NCBI GenBank assembly: GCA_035610365.1
Contig: CM069432.1
Coordinates: forward strand, 221,548,532-221,612,531
Source: Aquatica leii
Lineage: Eukaryota; Arthropoda; Insecta; Coleoptera; Lampyridae
Direction of reading: 5' to 3'
DNA length: 64,000 nucleotides
Position 1 is the stretch's first letter. Each line of letters opens with the position of its first letter. The notes under the pieces were generated by a model, which saw nothing but the letters and a program-made list of their open reading frames with translations, had not been told where the DNA came from and ran no database searches. Of this stretch, positions 1 through 12,217 are shown piece by piece. The translations under genes were made by a program, and so were the position numbers.

Positions 1-2300
1 GTGTTAAATATCTCTAAAATTATTAACTTTAGGTATAGCAAATCGTTATGCCAAACAAAAGGTAATTTAAAAACAAATTTAATTATGCAAAAACATACAT
101 AGTGTTTCATTGAAAATAAGACAGTTATTGCCAAATTCATTCTAGTTTTTATCAAGTAATAGGTTAAAAATATGGCAACGTTTAACACGGAATCATTAAA
201 ACAATGTTTAAAGATTCCCAAAATCTAAATACCAATAGAGCTAAAAACGAACTTATAGACTATTTTTGTTGAAGACACAACTGTTAACTGTTTAAGAAAA
301 AAAATAATAACTTAAATACTAATAAGTTTAGGCACAGGGAATAGTATAGACATTTTATTAAAAATTACTTAAGAAATTAAAAAACCAAAAAATATACACG
401 GTCTTATTTAAAAAAAAAATTTTTTGTTATACCGCAAAATCGGGACATTATGTATGTTTGAAAATAATTTTACGGCATAAAGATTTTTAAACCAATAACA
501 TTTTGTACAAATAATTTTTTTCTATCTTTCACAAGAAAGGCGTTAGGAAAGCTCGACGCACTGTTGCAGGACCCTGTATATTGATTGTGAACAGAAGTTT
601 AAAATTATCTATATAAAACGTCTCGAAAATAAAGCTTTTTAGTCAACAAATATTTTTTTCCTTATCAATCAATCAGATACAAAATAAAGCCTTAGCGTCA
701 CCCTTATCTAGAAGTATCTGTGCTGAATTAGTACATAACAAACATTTATTGTGATTTCAAAATTCTTTTATATCCGTTTGACCTACATAAGATTACTTTC
801 ATTACAAATGAAATACGCGTCTACAAAAACGTTATTTGGTGGTAGTTACTTTTGAGTTAATGTCAAGCATTTGTTATATTTTTTTTCATAAGGTCATTTA
901 GTAGCCGTCAGAATACCGACATAACTAATTATGTAGTAACATAATATACTGCAAATTACTTAAGAACCATTCGTTATGTTTAGTATGTTGCCTTGGTGAT
1001 CAAACCAATAAAGGTACTCAAGACATCTTTGAACAGTTACGATGCACATTTAGTATAAAAAAGAAAATAAATAATTGTTGTTAAATCATGGTCATATAAT
1101 AAGGGTCATAAAATTATTTTAAGTATATTTAACACAATTTAAAATTATTAACATAACGGTTTTTAAATTATTTGTAATTCAGAATTACTAGAAGTAAGTG
1201 TACATAGATTTGTTTAATAAAAATTTATTGTACAAAAGAAAAAACGCAGACAGTACTATACCGCACCTTAAAGTTATAACAAATTACCTCGGCATTAAAA
1301 CTGTTCTTTTCTTACGCTCTTAACGTTTTCACTATTTTACTATTATTTACATTATTATTTTATATTAACTAATAAAAATTATGCATTTATTTAATTTATC
1401 CGTAAAAAGCAATTGTTTCTTGTAACACTTTCTAGTAAAGCATAGAAAATTTATTAAGCGGTGACAAAAGTCTTCCTCAAACTTTGGTGGACAAAACAGT
1501 GCTATTCTGTATCTAATTTTGTTACCTAACCGATTTTTGTTTATTAATGAATTCGTAGACTGTAGCAAAACAATTTTCATTAAAAATCGAATTCTGTACG
1601 CACCTCTAAACAAAATCGTTCATGATCCCTTCTTAAAGTAAATTATATTATAACAAAGTCACTAATGTTTTTATCTAAAACAATACAAATCTATCTTTGT
1701 TCACACAACAACCGCATTTCTTAACTTGTACTGGTTATAATAGTATTTATGTAATAAGCGTCGAAAGTGAAGCACAGCATAACGAACGTTAATGGCTTCA
1801 AATGTTTTATGTAGTACTAACACCACCAAGCGTTTTTCTTTAAATTATCACTAAATTTTAGTATTTTTAAACAAGTTGTATTTAAATAATAATTGACTTC
1901 CAAAGCATAATTTTACGTAGATTTCAATAACTTTGTCGCTCTAGAGTTTTTTTTGTCATTAGGTAACTACACACAAACGAGTATTGATGTCTGCGATAAA
2001 AGCAACAGAAAAAATGTAAATAAAAATAAAATTTTTTTTAATGTGGACTCATATTTTATGTATGTGAAAATGCTAAAAAGTAATGTAACTTTTAAAACAA
2101 ATATAAACTTCTGACTGCCATTAAAGAGGTGCGAGATAAATTAGTGGGGTAATTAAATTCATGTGGCAATGATCCGCAAAAAGGTAAGGAACAATGTAAA
2201 AAAATAAATCACTGTCAATTTTGTGTTATATATCAATATTTTTTTATTTTATTTGTCGATTGAAAAAGTGTGACAAAGAAAAGAACTACTTAATTAATTT
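1..2300. other. AT-rich sequence, nothing recognised
   Basis: This stretch is AT-rich and both strands are full of stop codons. The one open frame of about 80 codons (minus strand near 1365-1613) shows no domain or composition that would support it as a gene. No inverted repeats or transposon motifs were noticed. Confidence 0.6.
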
Positions 2301-2609
2301 ATGCTCGAACTACAGAAAGAGGTTCTATCAAAAATCTTTAATATATTTGGAGGTTCAGCTAATAAATACGCTTTAAGTGTAACAGGTGTTCTCGTGTTAA
2401 GCGAGGAAGGCATCACAGTATATAAAGATCTTAGGAGAAACAGACCAATTGCTAAAAGCTGTCGATTAAGTTTTATTGTACAGATCAATACCTATGGAAA
2501 AAACTCGTGTACATATGTACTTGGCAATATTTCTATAATGGTTACTCCGCAAGGACAATCCAAGTTTCTATTCATACGTCTTTTAGAAGCAACATTAAAA
2601 GACAACTAA
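2301..2609 (+). CDS. Unassigned 102-codon open frame
   Basis: An ATG-initiated open frame of 102 codons on the plus strand. The translation has ordinary composition (LELQKEVLSKIF at the N-terminus, VTPQGQSKFLFIRLLEA near the C-terminus) and shows neither a signal peptide nor an obvious membrane segment. I do not recognise a family. In DNA this AT-rich a frame of this length is longer than most chance frames here, so it could be an exon or a decayed coding fragment. There are no clear splice signals or neighbouring coding pieces to support it, and a chance frame is about as likely. Confidence 0.2.
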   Translation: MLELQKEVLSKIFNIFGGSANKYALSVTGVLVLSEEGITVYKDLRRNRPIAKSCRLSFIVQINTYGKNSCTYVLGNISIMVTPQGQSKFLFIRLLEATLKDN

Positions 2610-3060
2610 ACAGTTTATCGTAATGTGGCAACTATGGTTAAATTAAAAACTGATTTTATTCAGAAAAAGACAGCATTTGGAACCTATGTACATATACATG
2701 AGCAGTAGGCGTTTGTTACACTGTACACATGCAGAAAAGCTGAGAAAATCACTAAAAAGGTCTATTGACTCTTTTAATGCAATAAGCAGAAGTTAAGGAT
2801 TAGTAATAAGAAATTACAGTTAAATCTATTGCAAATGAAAATAAAAAACCATAGTACAGTGCACGCCGCTTATTGAAATCACGGATAATGTTATCAGTCG
2901 GGAATTTTCAATGCATGAATTTTTTACCTGAATTTTCACAACACGCTTGTTTAAAGTAAAAAAAAAATATTATTTAGATTGACGAATTTTATAATTGTAC
3001 TAAACAAATAGTTGTTTTGCATAATTAGCTTTATTCTTGCAGTGTTATCTATTTATTCAA

Positions 3061-3420
3061 GTATCTTGACTGACCCACACGTTATCCTCGAGATGTAACT
3101 TGGAATTGTATAACGTAGCTCTTACAATCGCGATATCTCAGAAATGGTGACTTTTAGACAAAAATTATAAGGACCATTTTTGTAGATAATTTTAAGGTCT
3201 ACAACTTTGGTCGGAGTTAGTTCTTGGATAAAACTTACCGTTTTGAAAAAAATCCAAAAAACTGAAATTTTGACCTTTGACCTCGAATAACTTTTGTAGC
3301 GCACATGGGATTAATAGGGACTTTTAAAACTTCCTTTTTCATGGTGAACCTAAGTTCTCTACGAAATTTCAGCTTTCCAGGAGTTTTTGTTATTTCAAAT
3401 GTCTAAATTGACCGGACTAT
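3061..3420. repeat. Probable dispersed non-coding repeat
   Basis: The sequence has the wording of a dispersed non-coding repeat seen in many insect genomes: phrases such as GCGATATCTCAGAAATGG, repeated CAAAAATTATAAGG-type segments, and TTTTGACCTTTGACCTCG. It is slightly richer in GC than its flanks and has no usable reading frame. The neighbouring 2610-3060 and 3421-4178 hold nothing recognised. The call rests on resemblance from memory, and no second copy was identified in this window. Confidence 0.35.
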
Positions 3421-4180
3421 AGAATTTAACTACGTCTTATGCGATAACGTTATTTTGTATTTATTTTTTTAGTGTCAGCAAATTACTGAGAAGAAATGTG
3501 CTGCTCTTAGAATATTGAATGAAACATCATAACGTTGTTTTTGATTTCTTTTTATTGACGGTGTTAACAAACTATTTATTAATGTTACAAGTCCGTAATT
3601 TTCAATTTATTTGACTTTATTTTTAAACGATTTATAAAATCTTTTGTTTTGGCATTTTTTTGTTTGTATTTATGTTATGATTTTACCTTGTAAATTAACA
3701 ACATGTATAGATGCATCTTATTTTATACAAATTAGTGTATAAGTGATAAATGTATAAATTAAAGTTATTTGCAATAAAATTGTCTTCAGGTATACTCTTT
3801 TAATGTAGCCAGTTTTTTTCTACTATTGTCTTGTTAAAATTAATTTTTAATTCTGCTTGATAGTTGAATTTATCGGGTTGAGGTAGGTAATTCTGCACAC
3901 AGATGTTATGCAACTTCTGCAGGCATAAAATTTTTTAACAAGTTTTTATCTGGTTGTTTTATGACGAAAGAAACAACAAAAGCACAAGATTTACGAATTT
4001 CTTGAGTCGCTAACGACAGCTAAATTGCATTCGTTTAGAAACTGTATTATAACGAATGCTAACGATGTTGTCAACAAATTTATAATGAAATTGAAATGCA
4101 TTATTTTTTCTTTATTGCTATTCTGTACCCCAGTTGTAGTTTATGGTTCTGTTAGTTTCTTGAACATTGTATGAGATATA

Positions 4181-5757
4181 CAGGGTTGGGATAAAGTATG
4201 GAAAAAAGCAAATATCTTTAAAACGAGAATGACTATATTAATGAAACTTTTCAAGCAATTTTAACGACGCCTACAGCATCTGCTGTCATATTTTTTGTTA
4301 CTACTGTGCTTCCGCTTTCATCAAAAATACCGTCAACATTTTTAATTCAAATGGGACACCTTGTATATTTTTGCACATTTTAATAAGTCTTGTTTTTCCG
4401 AATTTGTACATACTGGTTTTAGTGTAGAAAGTCTAGAGATACGAGAAATAAATCACTCTACAGTTAAAGCATAGGTAAATTTATTATTTACTATCTAGTA
4501 GGTAACTGTTGCCAAACTAATTGACAGAAATAAATTGTACGATTTAGAATGGTTCATTTAAGTGAAAAAGATCGTATTGAAATAATAATGATGATCGGTT
4601 ATGGTGTTAGAACTCATGAAGAAGTGTGTTTTAATGATCTGCATCCTGAAAGAAATTCCGTATCACGTTTAACGGTTACCAAAACATTACAACGTTTTAG
4701 TACAACTGGGATAATAAAAAAATTGCAAAAAACTGGAAAACCGCGCACCGCAACGAACAAAGTTATTAAACATTTGATTAAGAGGAATCATCTCAAACTT
4801 CTGCAACAAATTTGGCATTAAACCATTGCATAAGTCGATGGAAAATATTTAAAATTGATTATGCGTATAAGATACAAATGGTTCAAGAATTGTCAGACGA
4901 TGATTTTGACCGATGGATGGAGTTTTGCGAACGGCTGATGGACATTTGTAATAACGACAGCATTCACAAAAGTGGAATTTTTGGATGGGAATTGTTGAAA
5001 ATAAGCTTATACTTATTTTTTATAGACAGAAACTTGAATAGTGACAAGTATTTGGAGTTATCGAATAACCAAATTATTCCTGCTCATTAACAAAATGGTT
5101 ACTACAAAATTATTGGTTTCAACAATATGGAGCACTTCCCTACTATGATCGACGAGCTAGGGATTTTTTTGATGCAAATATTCCAAATCGATGGATTAGA
5201 CGTAGAGAATCCATAGAGTAGCCTGCTTGTTTTTTGGACTTTAACCCGTTGGAATTTTTTAGGGTTAGCTAAAATCACGTGTTTACGTTAGACGATCAAC
5301 ATGCCTGCAGGAATTGAGACAAAGAATTATTGATGAATGTAAACTAATACGTGAAGAAGTCTTGAAAGGAGTGACTCACAAACTTATTAATAGGCTTGCA
5401 TATTGTCAGGAGGTGAACGGCAAGCATTTTGAACATTTCAAGCGATTTTGTTTAAATTATTATTTTAATTAGTTTGAAGTAAATAAATTTACCTATTCTT
5501 TAACTGTAAAGTAATTTATTTCTTAGTACGTACGGATTTGAAAAAACAAGATCTATTAAAATATGCAAAAATATACAGGGTGGCCTATTTAAATTAAAAA
5601 AATTGAGAGGATTTTCGGTGAAACCGGAAGTATAGTAGTAACAAAAATATGGCATCGGATGCGTTATGCGTCATTGAACTCGCCTGCAAAGTTTCATAAT
5701 TATCGTCACCCTCGTTTTAAAGATATTTACTTGGCTCTATACTTTATCCCAACCCTG
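4181..5757 (+). mobile_element. Tc1/mariner-superfamily element with complete long TIRs
   Basis: A complete DNA-transposon copy of 1,577 bp. Both ends begin CAGGGTTGGGATAAAGTAT in inverted orientation and are bordered by TA (4179-4180 and 5758-5759), the target-site duplication expected of the superfamily. The inverted repeats are long, about 300 bp: roughly 4181-4495 pairs with 5478-5757, with several mismatches and small indels. A decayed transposase lies between them on the plus strand. The arms have diverged from one another and the transposase is broken, so the copy is old and inactive. Confidence 0.9.
4549..5460 (+). pseudogene. DUF4817-type mariner transposase, broken
   Basis: The frame opens at 4549 with a helix-turn-helix module (MVHLSEKDRIEI, then SRLTVTKTLQRF and TGKPRTAT), the N-terminal DNA-binding region of DUF4817/Tc1-mariner transposases. 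After a frame break near 4812 it continues with YKIQMVQELSDDDFDR and EFCERLMD, then a shortened catalytic region where the first-aspartate block is largely missing. IDRNLNSDKYLEL and IPNRWIRRRESIE match the centre of the family. The C-terminal part (FDFNPLEFF-like, then a VNGKHFEHF-like end) carries stops and frameshifts. It lies wholly inside the inverted repeats of the 4181-5757 element. Confidence 0.85.
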
Positions 5758-5889
5758 TATAACTATGAAAGATACAAAAAAATTAAGTTGTTTTTTTATT
5801 TTTAATTATAGCTAGTAATATTATTGGAAGAGCTCTGATAGCTATTGTGTCATTTTTTATAAAAAAATATTTTATTATTTTTTATTGTT

Positions 5890-6270
5890 TGGTTTTAAAA
5901 CGTCCTGCGGCGTCTCTAACCACTACCAATTTCGGTTGTAGTATGTTTTTTATTTAACTCTATGTTGCATATTTATAGATTTTCTTATTTCACCAATCCA
6001 CAACCTTTTCTGACTTTTTTATCGCAATATTTTCCTTTCCATTTTCTAAACATGATCAAATGAAATAAATTGCTTGTTCTTAATATTGTTTGTAATTGAT
6101 TATGTAATGGCTCTCTGTGTTTACTTTCTTATTTCTGATGCGTTCCATTGATGTTGTTGATGTTCATCCTTGTAGCTTTTAGTTTCTTTTTTGTTTCTTT
6201 AATCGCCATCCTTCTGATTCATACATCAACGTGCTTTTAACTAAGCTGTCATTTATTCTTATCTTTGTTG
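5890..6270 (-). pseudogene. RTE/CR1-like LINE, C-terminal reverse-transcriptase fragment
   Basis: Read on the minus strand, this fragment gives LVKSTLMYESEGW, then KKLKAT-like and ERIRNKK-like blocks and a degenerate end resembling the GHVQRM...GRRKRGRP region that closes many insect RTE/CR1-type LINE proteins. Frames shift at least twice and no catalytic residues remain. Past its 3' end (5840-5892) the minus strand becomes A-rich, which fits a LINE tail. It is a 5'-truncated, dead insertion. The exact clade is uncertain. Confidence 0.55.
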
Positions 6271-6499
6271 TTTTATATCTGTGCTTTATAGTACTCCGTT
6301 TAACAAGTTCATTTTTTTTCTACTTAAAAAAATTACGGTTGATTACATAAAAGAATACTTTTTAACTTAAAAGAAATATCTGCCGAACGTTTAAAAACTA
6401 AGTTTAGCAAACACAAAGCAATATTTTTGTAGAATTATTGCTTGCTACTGAAGTTTTGCTTAAATGTACTATTTGAGTTATTGTGCATCCGCTTGAATA

Positions 6500-6631
6500 G
6501 TATATTAAAACACAAGTTACAGAATGAACGCGCTTCAAGCACGAGACCGGATTTCATACACGAGCCGCGCCGCGGCGAGTTTATGAAGCGGTCGAGTGAT
6601 TGAAACGTATTCTATGACGTGTGCTTTATAC
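6500..6631. mobile_element. 132-bp palindromic MITE-like unit
   Basis: An imperfect palindrome. The left half starts GTATATTAAAACACA and the right half ends GTGTGCTTTATAC. The centre is a GC-rich CACGAGCCGCG/CGGCGAGT stem, unlike the AT-rich surroundings. TA stands on each side (6498-6499 and 6632-6633), as for a TA-targeting MITE. A second copy with the same neighbours lies at 16257-16387. Confidence 0.65.
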
Positions 6632-7034
6632 TATTTTCTCTATTTTAATACAATATTTGAAATTTTTCGTATAATTTTAATTTTAAAACAACATTGGGAA
6701 ACTTTTATATTTTATTGAATTGGCAACATTTACATTTTGACATATTGAAATTTATGTGTTAACCTAAAATCTCATACAAAATTATCTCTTTTCATCTTTA
6801 TAAGTAAATAACTGAATTAATAAAACGTCTTTATTTTATCTTGGCATCAAAATTTGAATTTTAATTGTTAAACTCCAATAATTTTGATTTCTTTTTCGTG
6901 TAACGTCAACTTACGATGCAGAGATACCAACTTTGAAAAAACTAACATTACCAAAAATCGTGTAAGAATTTGCTTATTCTTACACGGATTTTAGTGTGAG
7001 AATCGCTAATTCTCATGTCAAAATAGAGAAAATA
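6500..7034 (+). repeat. Left arm of a 535-bp inverted repeat pair
   Basis: This arm matches 15852-16387 in inverted orientation along its full length, with scattered substitutions and small indels. The outer end is GTATATTAAAACACAAG next to a TA. From outside to inside it holds a 132-bp imperfect palindrome (6500-6631) with a GC-rich centre, TA, and a 400-bp unit bounded by TTTTCTCTATTTT and its inverse AAATAGAGAAAA. Two hairpins lie near the inner end: GTGTAAGAAT/ATTCTTACAC at about 6960-6986, and TGAGAAT/ATTCTCA just after. There is no coding potential. It is either a composite MITE or the terminal repeat of a larger element. Confidence 0.85.
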
Positions 7035-7180
7035 CATTATATCATAACTGTAATAAAGGAAAAAATATTTTCTGGCTTTTTATGTATGAACACTAAGCTA
7101 GATTAAAATAACATTTGTTTACAAAAAACTCATTTTGGATAAGTAGTATGTCGCTTAATTCTAAATGACGATAAAGAACA

Positions 7181-7206
7181 TTTTGTGGCATTTTGCTGCC
7201 ACAAAA
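7181..7206. other. Perfect 10-bp hairpin
   Basis: TTTTGTGGCA and TGCCACAAAA are separated by six bases. It stands alone in AT-rich DNA with no gene beside it, and the rest of 7035-7640 shows nothing recognised. Confidence 0.5.
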
Positions 7207-7756
7207 AATCAAGCTTAATCGCTAAAACTAGAATCGTTGTTGATAAGTTTTTAGATACAATAAATAATTACAGTGTAATGATCATACGAACAGTAAATTA
7301 GATTGATTAAAATAATCTAAGTATCTAAAATGTATCTATAAGTAAAACTAACTGAAATGACATTTTGATTTAAATGATTATAGACCTTGTAATTGAGCAA
7401 CAAATAATCTACACTTCACTCTATTAAATAAAAACTTAATCAATATTATAAATTTTAACGTTACTGACAAAGTTAAAATTGTAAAATTTTGTGTAATACC
7501 AATATAAAGAATAAAAAATTTAGTGTTTATAGTCTTTACGATTTAAGATAAAACATATTGGATTAAACGCTAATCAGAAAAAAAACGTAAAATAGATGTT
7601 TCTATCTTTATCTTACATATTACACGTATCTACAATACAAACCGCCCATGACAAATATTCTATCTTCCACGACGGAATGCGCGAGAGTTGTTGTTCAATG
7701 GTACAGCAAAGATGAACAGGTTTCGATTTTAAATAGTATAAGCAAGCTGGTAAAGT

Positions 7757-8110
7757 GATTATAAGCTACTTCCGGCTTAGACTGCGTGGCAGTTAAACAC
7801 CCAGACTTAAGCTGGCTTGATCCTAGTCTCTCCTTGAAAACCAAAACAAGAAGTAGAACTTGACCTTTGCCGTGAACCCAAACAAACTGACGTTTTGCAA
7901 GACATTGCAGCTTGCATCTTCAGAGTGGTAAATGTCACTGAAGGAAAAAGTGTAAATGACGATATATACCGCAAAGGCCAAGTTCTACTTCTTGTTTTGT
8001 TTTCAAGGAAATACTAGAACCAAGCTTAAGTCTGGGTGTTTAACTACGACGGGGTCTAAGCCTAAAGTCGCTTATAATCAAAAACATAACAACCGCGAAA
8101 GCTTAAGATT
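7757..8110. repeat. Penelope-associated repeat, inverted pair
   Basis: Two arms, about 7757-7880 and 7966-8082, are inverted copies of one sequence (GATTATAAGC...CTAGTCTC...AACAAGAAGTAGAACTTG). A spacer of about 85 bp contains CTTGCATCTTCAGAGTG. The right arm continues to 8110 with CGCGAAAGCTTAAGATT. The same sequence directly follows the GIY-YIG end of the Penelope pseudogene at 13261-13500, and partial copies occur at 21714-21760 and 23121-23217. I therefore read it as the terminal pseudo-LTR of a Penelope-like element in inverted arrangement. The plus-strand frame 7956-8189 is a by-product and not a gene. Confidence 0.7.
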
Positions 8111-8165
8111 TCACAAGCCGGTAAAGATTTTAAACAAATTATTGAAAATATTTATGTACACGAAA

Positions 8166-8600
8166 CGCTTTAGTAAACTTTATCGTTAGTTTTACCTACC
8201 AATTTTTTTAAAATAACGTTTAAAAGATTATTTACAATATAAGTTTAACCTTAATCCTAGATATTTATTTTTTATTTATGTATAAATACCCTTTTACATA
8301 TTATAATTATGTCTAATTCTTGTTCAGGAATTCCACAGCATAGTTATCTTTGATAAAATAATCGATAATAGCAACAAGAAGTTAATAAATAAAACCAACA
8401 ATGAAATGTACAAAAGCGTATAATCAATTAATTTAGAAATTTTAAAGTTAATAATGCAAAAGGGCATTTATAAATAAATAAATGTACGTATAATTTAAGG
8501 TTAAGGTTAAACTTATGTTTAGAAAATTTTGTTAACAATTTTTTTAAGTACTATTTAAAAAATTTAGTAAGTAGAACTAATAATAAAGTTTACAAAAGCG
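8166..8600. mobile_element. Foldback (palindromic) non-coding element
   Basis: The left end CGCTTTAGTAAACTTTAT and the inverted right end CGCTTTTGTAAACTTTAT start two arms of roughly 160-200 bp. They stay recognisable inward through AAGTTTAACCTTAA and ATAAATACCCTTTT versus ATAAATGCCCTTTT. A central spacer covers about 8330-8430. There is no open frame. The structure is a foldback MITE or an inverted duplication of an AT-rich repeat. The arms are diverged, so it is not recent. Confidence 0.65.
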
Positions 8601-8622
8601 TCAAAATAAATAGGGGGGTACG

Positions 8623-9345
8623 TCAAAGGTACACCATATGTTTAAAGTTATTTACCCTCGCGTCAAAAAACGTCTTTAAGTCACTACAATGGGAAACAAA
8701 AGGCATAAACATCGACGAATCCTTTTTAAACCATCTCCAATTTGCTGATGACATCGTCCTGATAAGTAGCAACGCGCAGGATTTGAGCGACATGTTAAAC
8801 CAACTAAATGACGTATCCAATAAGGTTGGCTTCAAAATGAACATCTCAAAGACCAAAAGAATCAGTAACAGTAACAAAACAATAAAATCCCTATAAATCT
8901 AAAAAGAAAAGTGTTTGATATCTGCGTTCTACCTGTTGCAATTTATAGGCTACAAACGACGGCCATAACGGAAAAGACTGTCAACAAGTTAAGAACAATG
9001 CAAAGGGCGATGGAGCGGGCGATGCTGGGCATTAGTCTCAAAGATAGAATAGAAAATATGGAAATCCCATAGAAGACCAAAGTCGTTGATATTATGAAAC
9101 GCGTCGCCGAACTAAAGTGGCAATGGGCAGGACACGTCGCTCGGCAGGATCCAACTAAATGATTATTAAAGTAACACACTGGCGTCTAAGGCAAACCAAC
9201 CGCAGCGTGAGACGACCGCAAAAAAGATGGCTTGACGACATATACAAACAAGTGGACAAAAGGTAGTACCAAGTGGCACAAGACAGAGCAGCGTGGAAGA
9301 ATATCGAAGAGGCCTACGTTCAGTAGTGGACAGGGCTGAAAAAAA
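8623..9345 (+). pseudogene. RTE/CR1-like LINE, 3' part of reverse transcriptase
   Basis: The plus-strand translation begins KLFTLASKNVFKSLQWE and runs into HLQFADDIVLISSNAQDL, which carries the catalytic FADD box of reverse transcriptase, then KVGFKMNISKTK. After a frame break near 8895 it continues VFDICVLPVAIYRLQT, MQRAMERAMLGISLKDR and ELKWQWAGHVARQD, the C-terminal blocks common to CFDP2-like insect LINEs, with stops at several points up to about 9330. The endonuclease and most of the RT are missing, so this is a 5'-truncated copy. The minus-strand frames 8623-9505 are its shadows. Confidence 0.85.
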
Positions 9346-9997
9346 ATTTGCAAAAAGGAACTTTTTTATTTTTGTCTGTACTGTACAAAAACTCTTGCGC
9401 ACTCCGTCGTGAAAAGTGGGATATTTGTTCTGGACGGTTTGTATCGTAGCTATGCGTAACATTATGTTTTCTTTTCTGGTGGGCGTTTAATCCGATATGT
9501 TTCATCTTAAATGGTAAAGACTATAAATGCATTACTTAATTTCAAAACAATAATCAGTCAACTTATTAAATTTAATACTCTTTATAACTCTTTATATAGT
9601 TACAGCTAAAATTCTTATTCAATACTTGTAGTCATTAAAAATAGACTAAGACAAAACAATGTCTTCAGACAGACGGAAAAACACACTTAATATGGTATAA
9701 AAGTATAACTAACCGATACTAAACATTTTTAAAAACCATTGCTTATAATTTAATATTCACAAAAATGAATTTTATTTGCAAAGAATTTAAAAATACGTTT
9801 ATAGTTGAACTAGACTATATTGTGTTTGTTTTGCTTTTAATGTTAGAATATCACAGAACATAAGTATATATATGTACATGTTTAAAAAAAAATAACTCAC
9901 ATTTGCAATTTTTCAATTTATAATAAAACGAGTATTTTGTAGCTAAATTTAAAAAAAATTACTAATTTTTAATGCCTGTTACTTGTTCAATTGCTAA

Positions 9998-10166
9998 ATA
10001 TCGAAGTCGTTTTCTTCACAGAAGATTGCCGGATCGAGATGTATTCTAGACAGCCTTTAACGATAATGCTGGTGAAACCGGAGTATTTTCCATTGCAAAA
10101 ATTGTTCCTGAAGGGCAATCTAGTTTTGATGTACTCGTAGAAAAAGCAATTCTTAACATTTTACTT
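9998..10166 (+). pseudogene. Transposase helix-turn-helix fragment (DUF4817 type)
   Basis: One plus-strand frame with a single stop reads RFLHRRLPDRDVF, then GETGVFSIAKIV and VEKAILN. This order resembles the arrangement RFP.RRxPDRxTFxxxxxRLRETGSF...VEEAVL in the second DNA-binding helix region of DUF4817 mariner-type transposases. No catalytic portion follows and no terminal repeats were found. The flanks 9511-9995 and 10170-12210 hold nothing recognised. Confidence 0.45.
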
Positions 10167-10169
10167 CTA

Positions 10170-12215
10170 TGTAATTTGTATTTAGTAAAAAGCGATGTAG
10201 TTACTAATCGTATCATAGTATATTTTGTATAAATATTATGTTAATAAAAAACTTATTAAACAAATATGTATATTAAGTAAAATAGACAAAATGTGTGTAT
10301 TTTAACGTATTATACGTATATGTTCTAAAAAGTACAGTTAAAATTAAGAATATTGTAATCAAAATTGTAATAACGTGATTGAGTAAAATTACATTTATAA
10401 TTATTGTCGTAAATACCAATTTTCTGATTAATTCTAACTCAATTTGTACGATGTGCTTCAAAAACAATATAATGAGATATTGGTCATTAAACAGTAAACG
10501 TGTTTAAATGTATGTATTCATTAATGTTTCAAGCTATAAACGTCCAATATGTTTGTATTAACAGTATTAACAAAACTACAACTTAAAAAATTGCTTTATT
10601 AAAGTCTCACGCAATAAAAATAATAATGTAACTTATCAACATAAATTATTTAAAATATGTTATAAATTTAATTATTATTTAATCAATTATAAGTATAAAT
10701 ATAAAATAAATGTATAAAATGTCATATTTCATAAATAATATAGTTTAAAAGCGATAGTTATGAAACAAATTTCAAATTTATCTGCATAAGTTAAATTATT
10801 TTGTTTATTTATTTTTATTTAAAAACGTTATTAACAGTGTCAAAACCAAAATGAAATAATATACTAAGTATGTCAAGCAAAAACGAAATCAAAATATTGT
10901 AAATACGCATACAAACGTAATTATTTGTGAACACAAATAAAGTAAAATAATAAAACAAATTTCATATAAAAGTCGATTTCACAATTATAATAAACTGTTT
11001 TAATGTAAAATCCTGCCTAAAACTTCTGACACTAATTGAAACTATACCTTTAGGACTAATTTATTTATAATGTAAAATATTAAGTTATATTGCCAATTCT
11101 GCTATTAGTTTATAATGCGATATGTTTGTATAAATGTGTAATAGATTACGCAAGAGAATATTAAAGAAACTATAATAGTAAATATAGAAGCAATTAAACG
11201 TATTCAAAGTAATAACTTATTGTGCATTTTTATATTTAATATAAAAACCTCCTAAAGTATCGAAGCTGTTACTAAGGTTTCATTCATAAAAACCAGAATT
11301 ATTAATAACGACTGGTTAATTTTTTTGTTTGTACTTAAACTTAATTTTTAACGATATAATTTATTATAAATAATAAATGCAAACTTTGTACATGTTTAAG
11401 TAAAAAGATTTGGTCTATAAAATAGTCACGAAACCAGTAACCCTTTAACGGATTCAGACGTGTGACCTTTTTGGATAAGTCAATAAACTAAAGTTAGATA
11501 GACAAAATCCGGGATGTAAAGTGTAAGAAGGATGATTTAAAAGATTTAGTTTCACCTGGTCTAAATGTTCTATAGTTGTCAAAGGTTTAATATCAGCGCA
11601 AGTTTGTAAAAGCTTTTATAAAGCCTAAAGATAAGCTTTTAGGTTATCAAGGTACTCTCTTGGAAAAGTTAATTTACAAAAATAACGATGTCTGCATATT
11701 TGACATCATAATTTATATTGTTTTTTTAGTTATATAGTAAGCGCAATTTCAATGTATTAAAAAGTGATGTTTGAAAAATCATCTATACACAATTTTATTT
11801 TATTTAACATATTTTTCATATAGATTATTTTATATCAAAATAGGAACACCATCAACGATTTGCTTAAGTAGCAATTTATGTTCATTTTGGGAGTTTGACA
11901 GGCTTATCAACTGTTAAAACGGCGGCATAAAGAAATGAATGTAATGCTATGAATTATATAATTCGAAAAGAAAACTATATATTTTTTTTTTGAAAAAAAA
12001 ATTTCATTAAATTAAAAATATTTTATTTTATATTTAAAGCAATTGTAATAATGTTGAAATGGTTGAGAATGCAGATAATAGTTCAAATAAAACTAGCATT
12101 TTTATACAAAAGTTTAAACAACTAATATGACAATGAATTAAATAAATCTTATACATAGTGTGAAATTAACAGTTTACAGTACAAATTACATACAAAAAAC
12201 CATACTAAAACAATA
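10170..12215. other. AT-rich sequence, nothing recognised
   Basis: About 2 kb of AT-rich DNA with no coding frame of note (the 64-codon minus frame at 10273-10467 is low-complexity and hydrophobic by base composition) and no clear repeat structure. Confidence 0.55.
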
Positions 12216-12217
12216 TA

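Noticed and set aside
3122..3304. Minus-strand frame of 60 codons
   Set aside because: It falls in a non-coding repeat and has no domain or codon evidence.
8943..9462. Two minus-strand frames of 78 and 98 codons
   Set aside because: They are shadows of the plus-strand LINE reverse-transcriptase fragment.
9341..9510. Minus-strand zinc-finger-like fragment (LNAHQKRKH)
   Set aside because: Only one half of a C2H2-like motif is visible, without the cysteine pair, and it overlaps the 3' end of the LINE fragment on the other strand.
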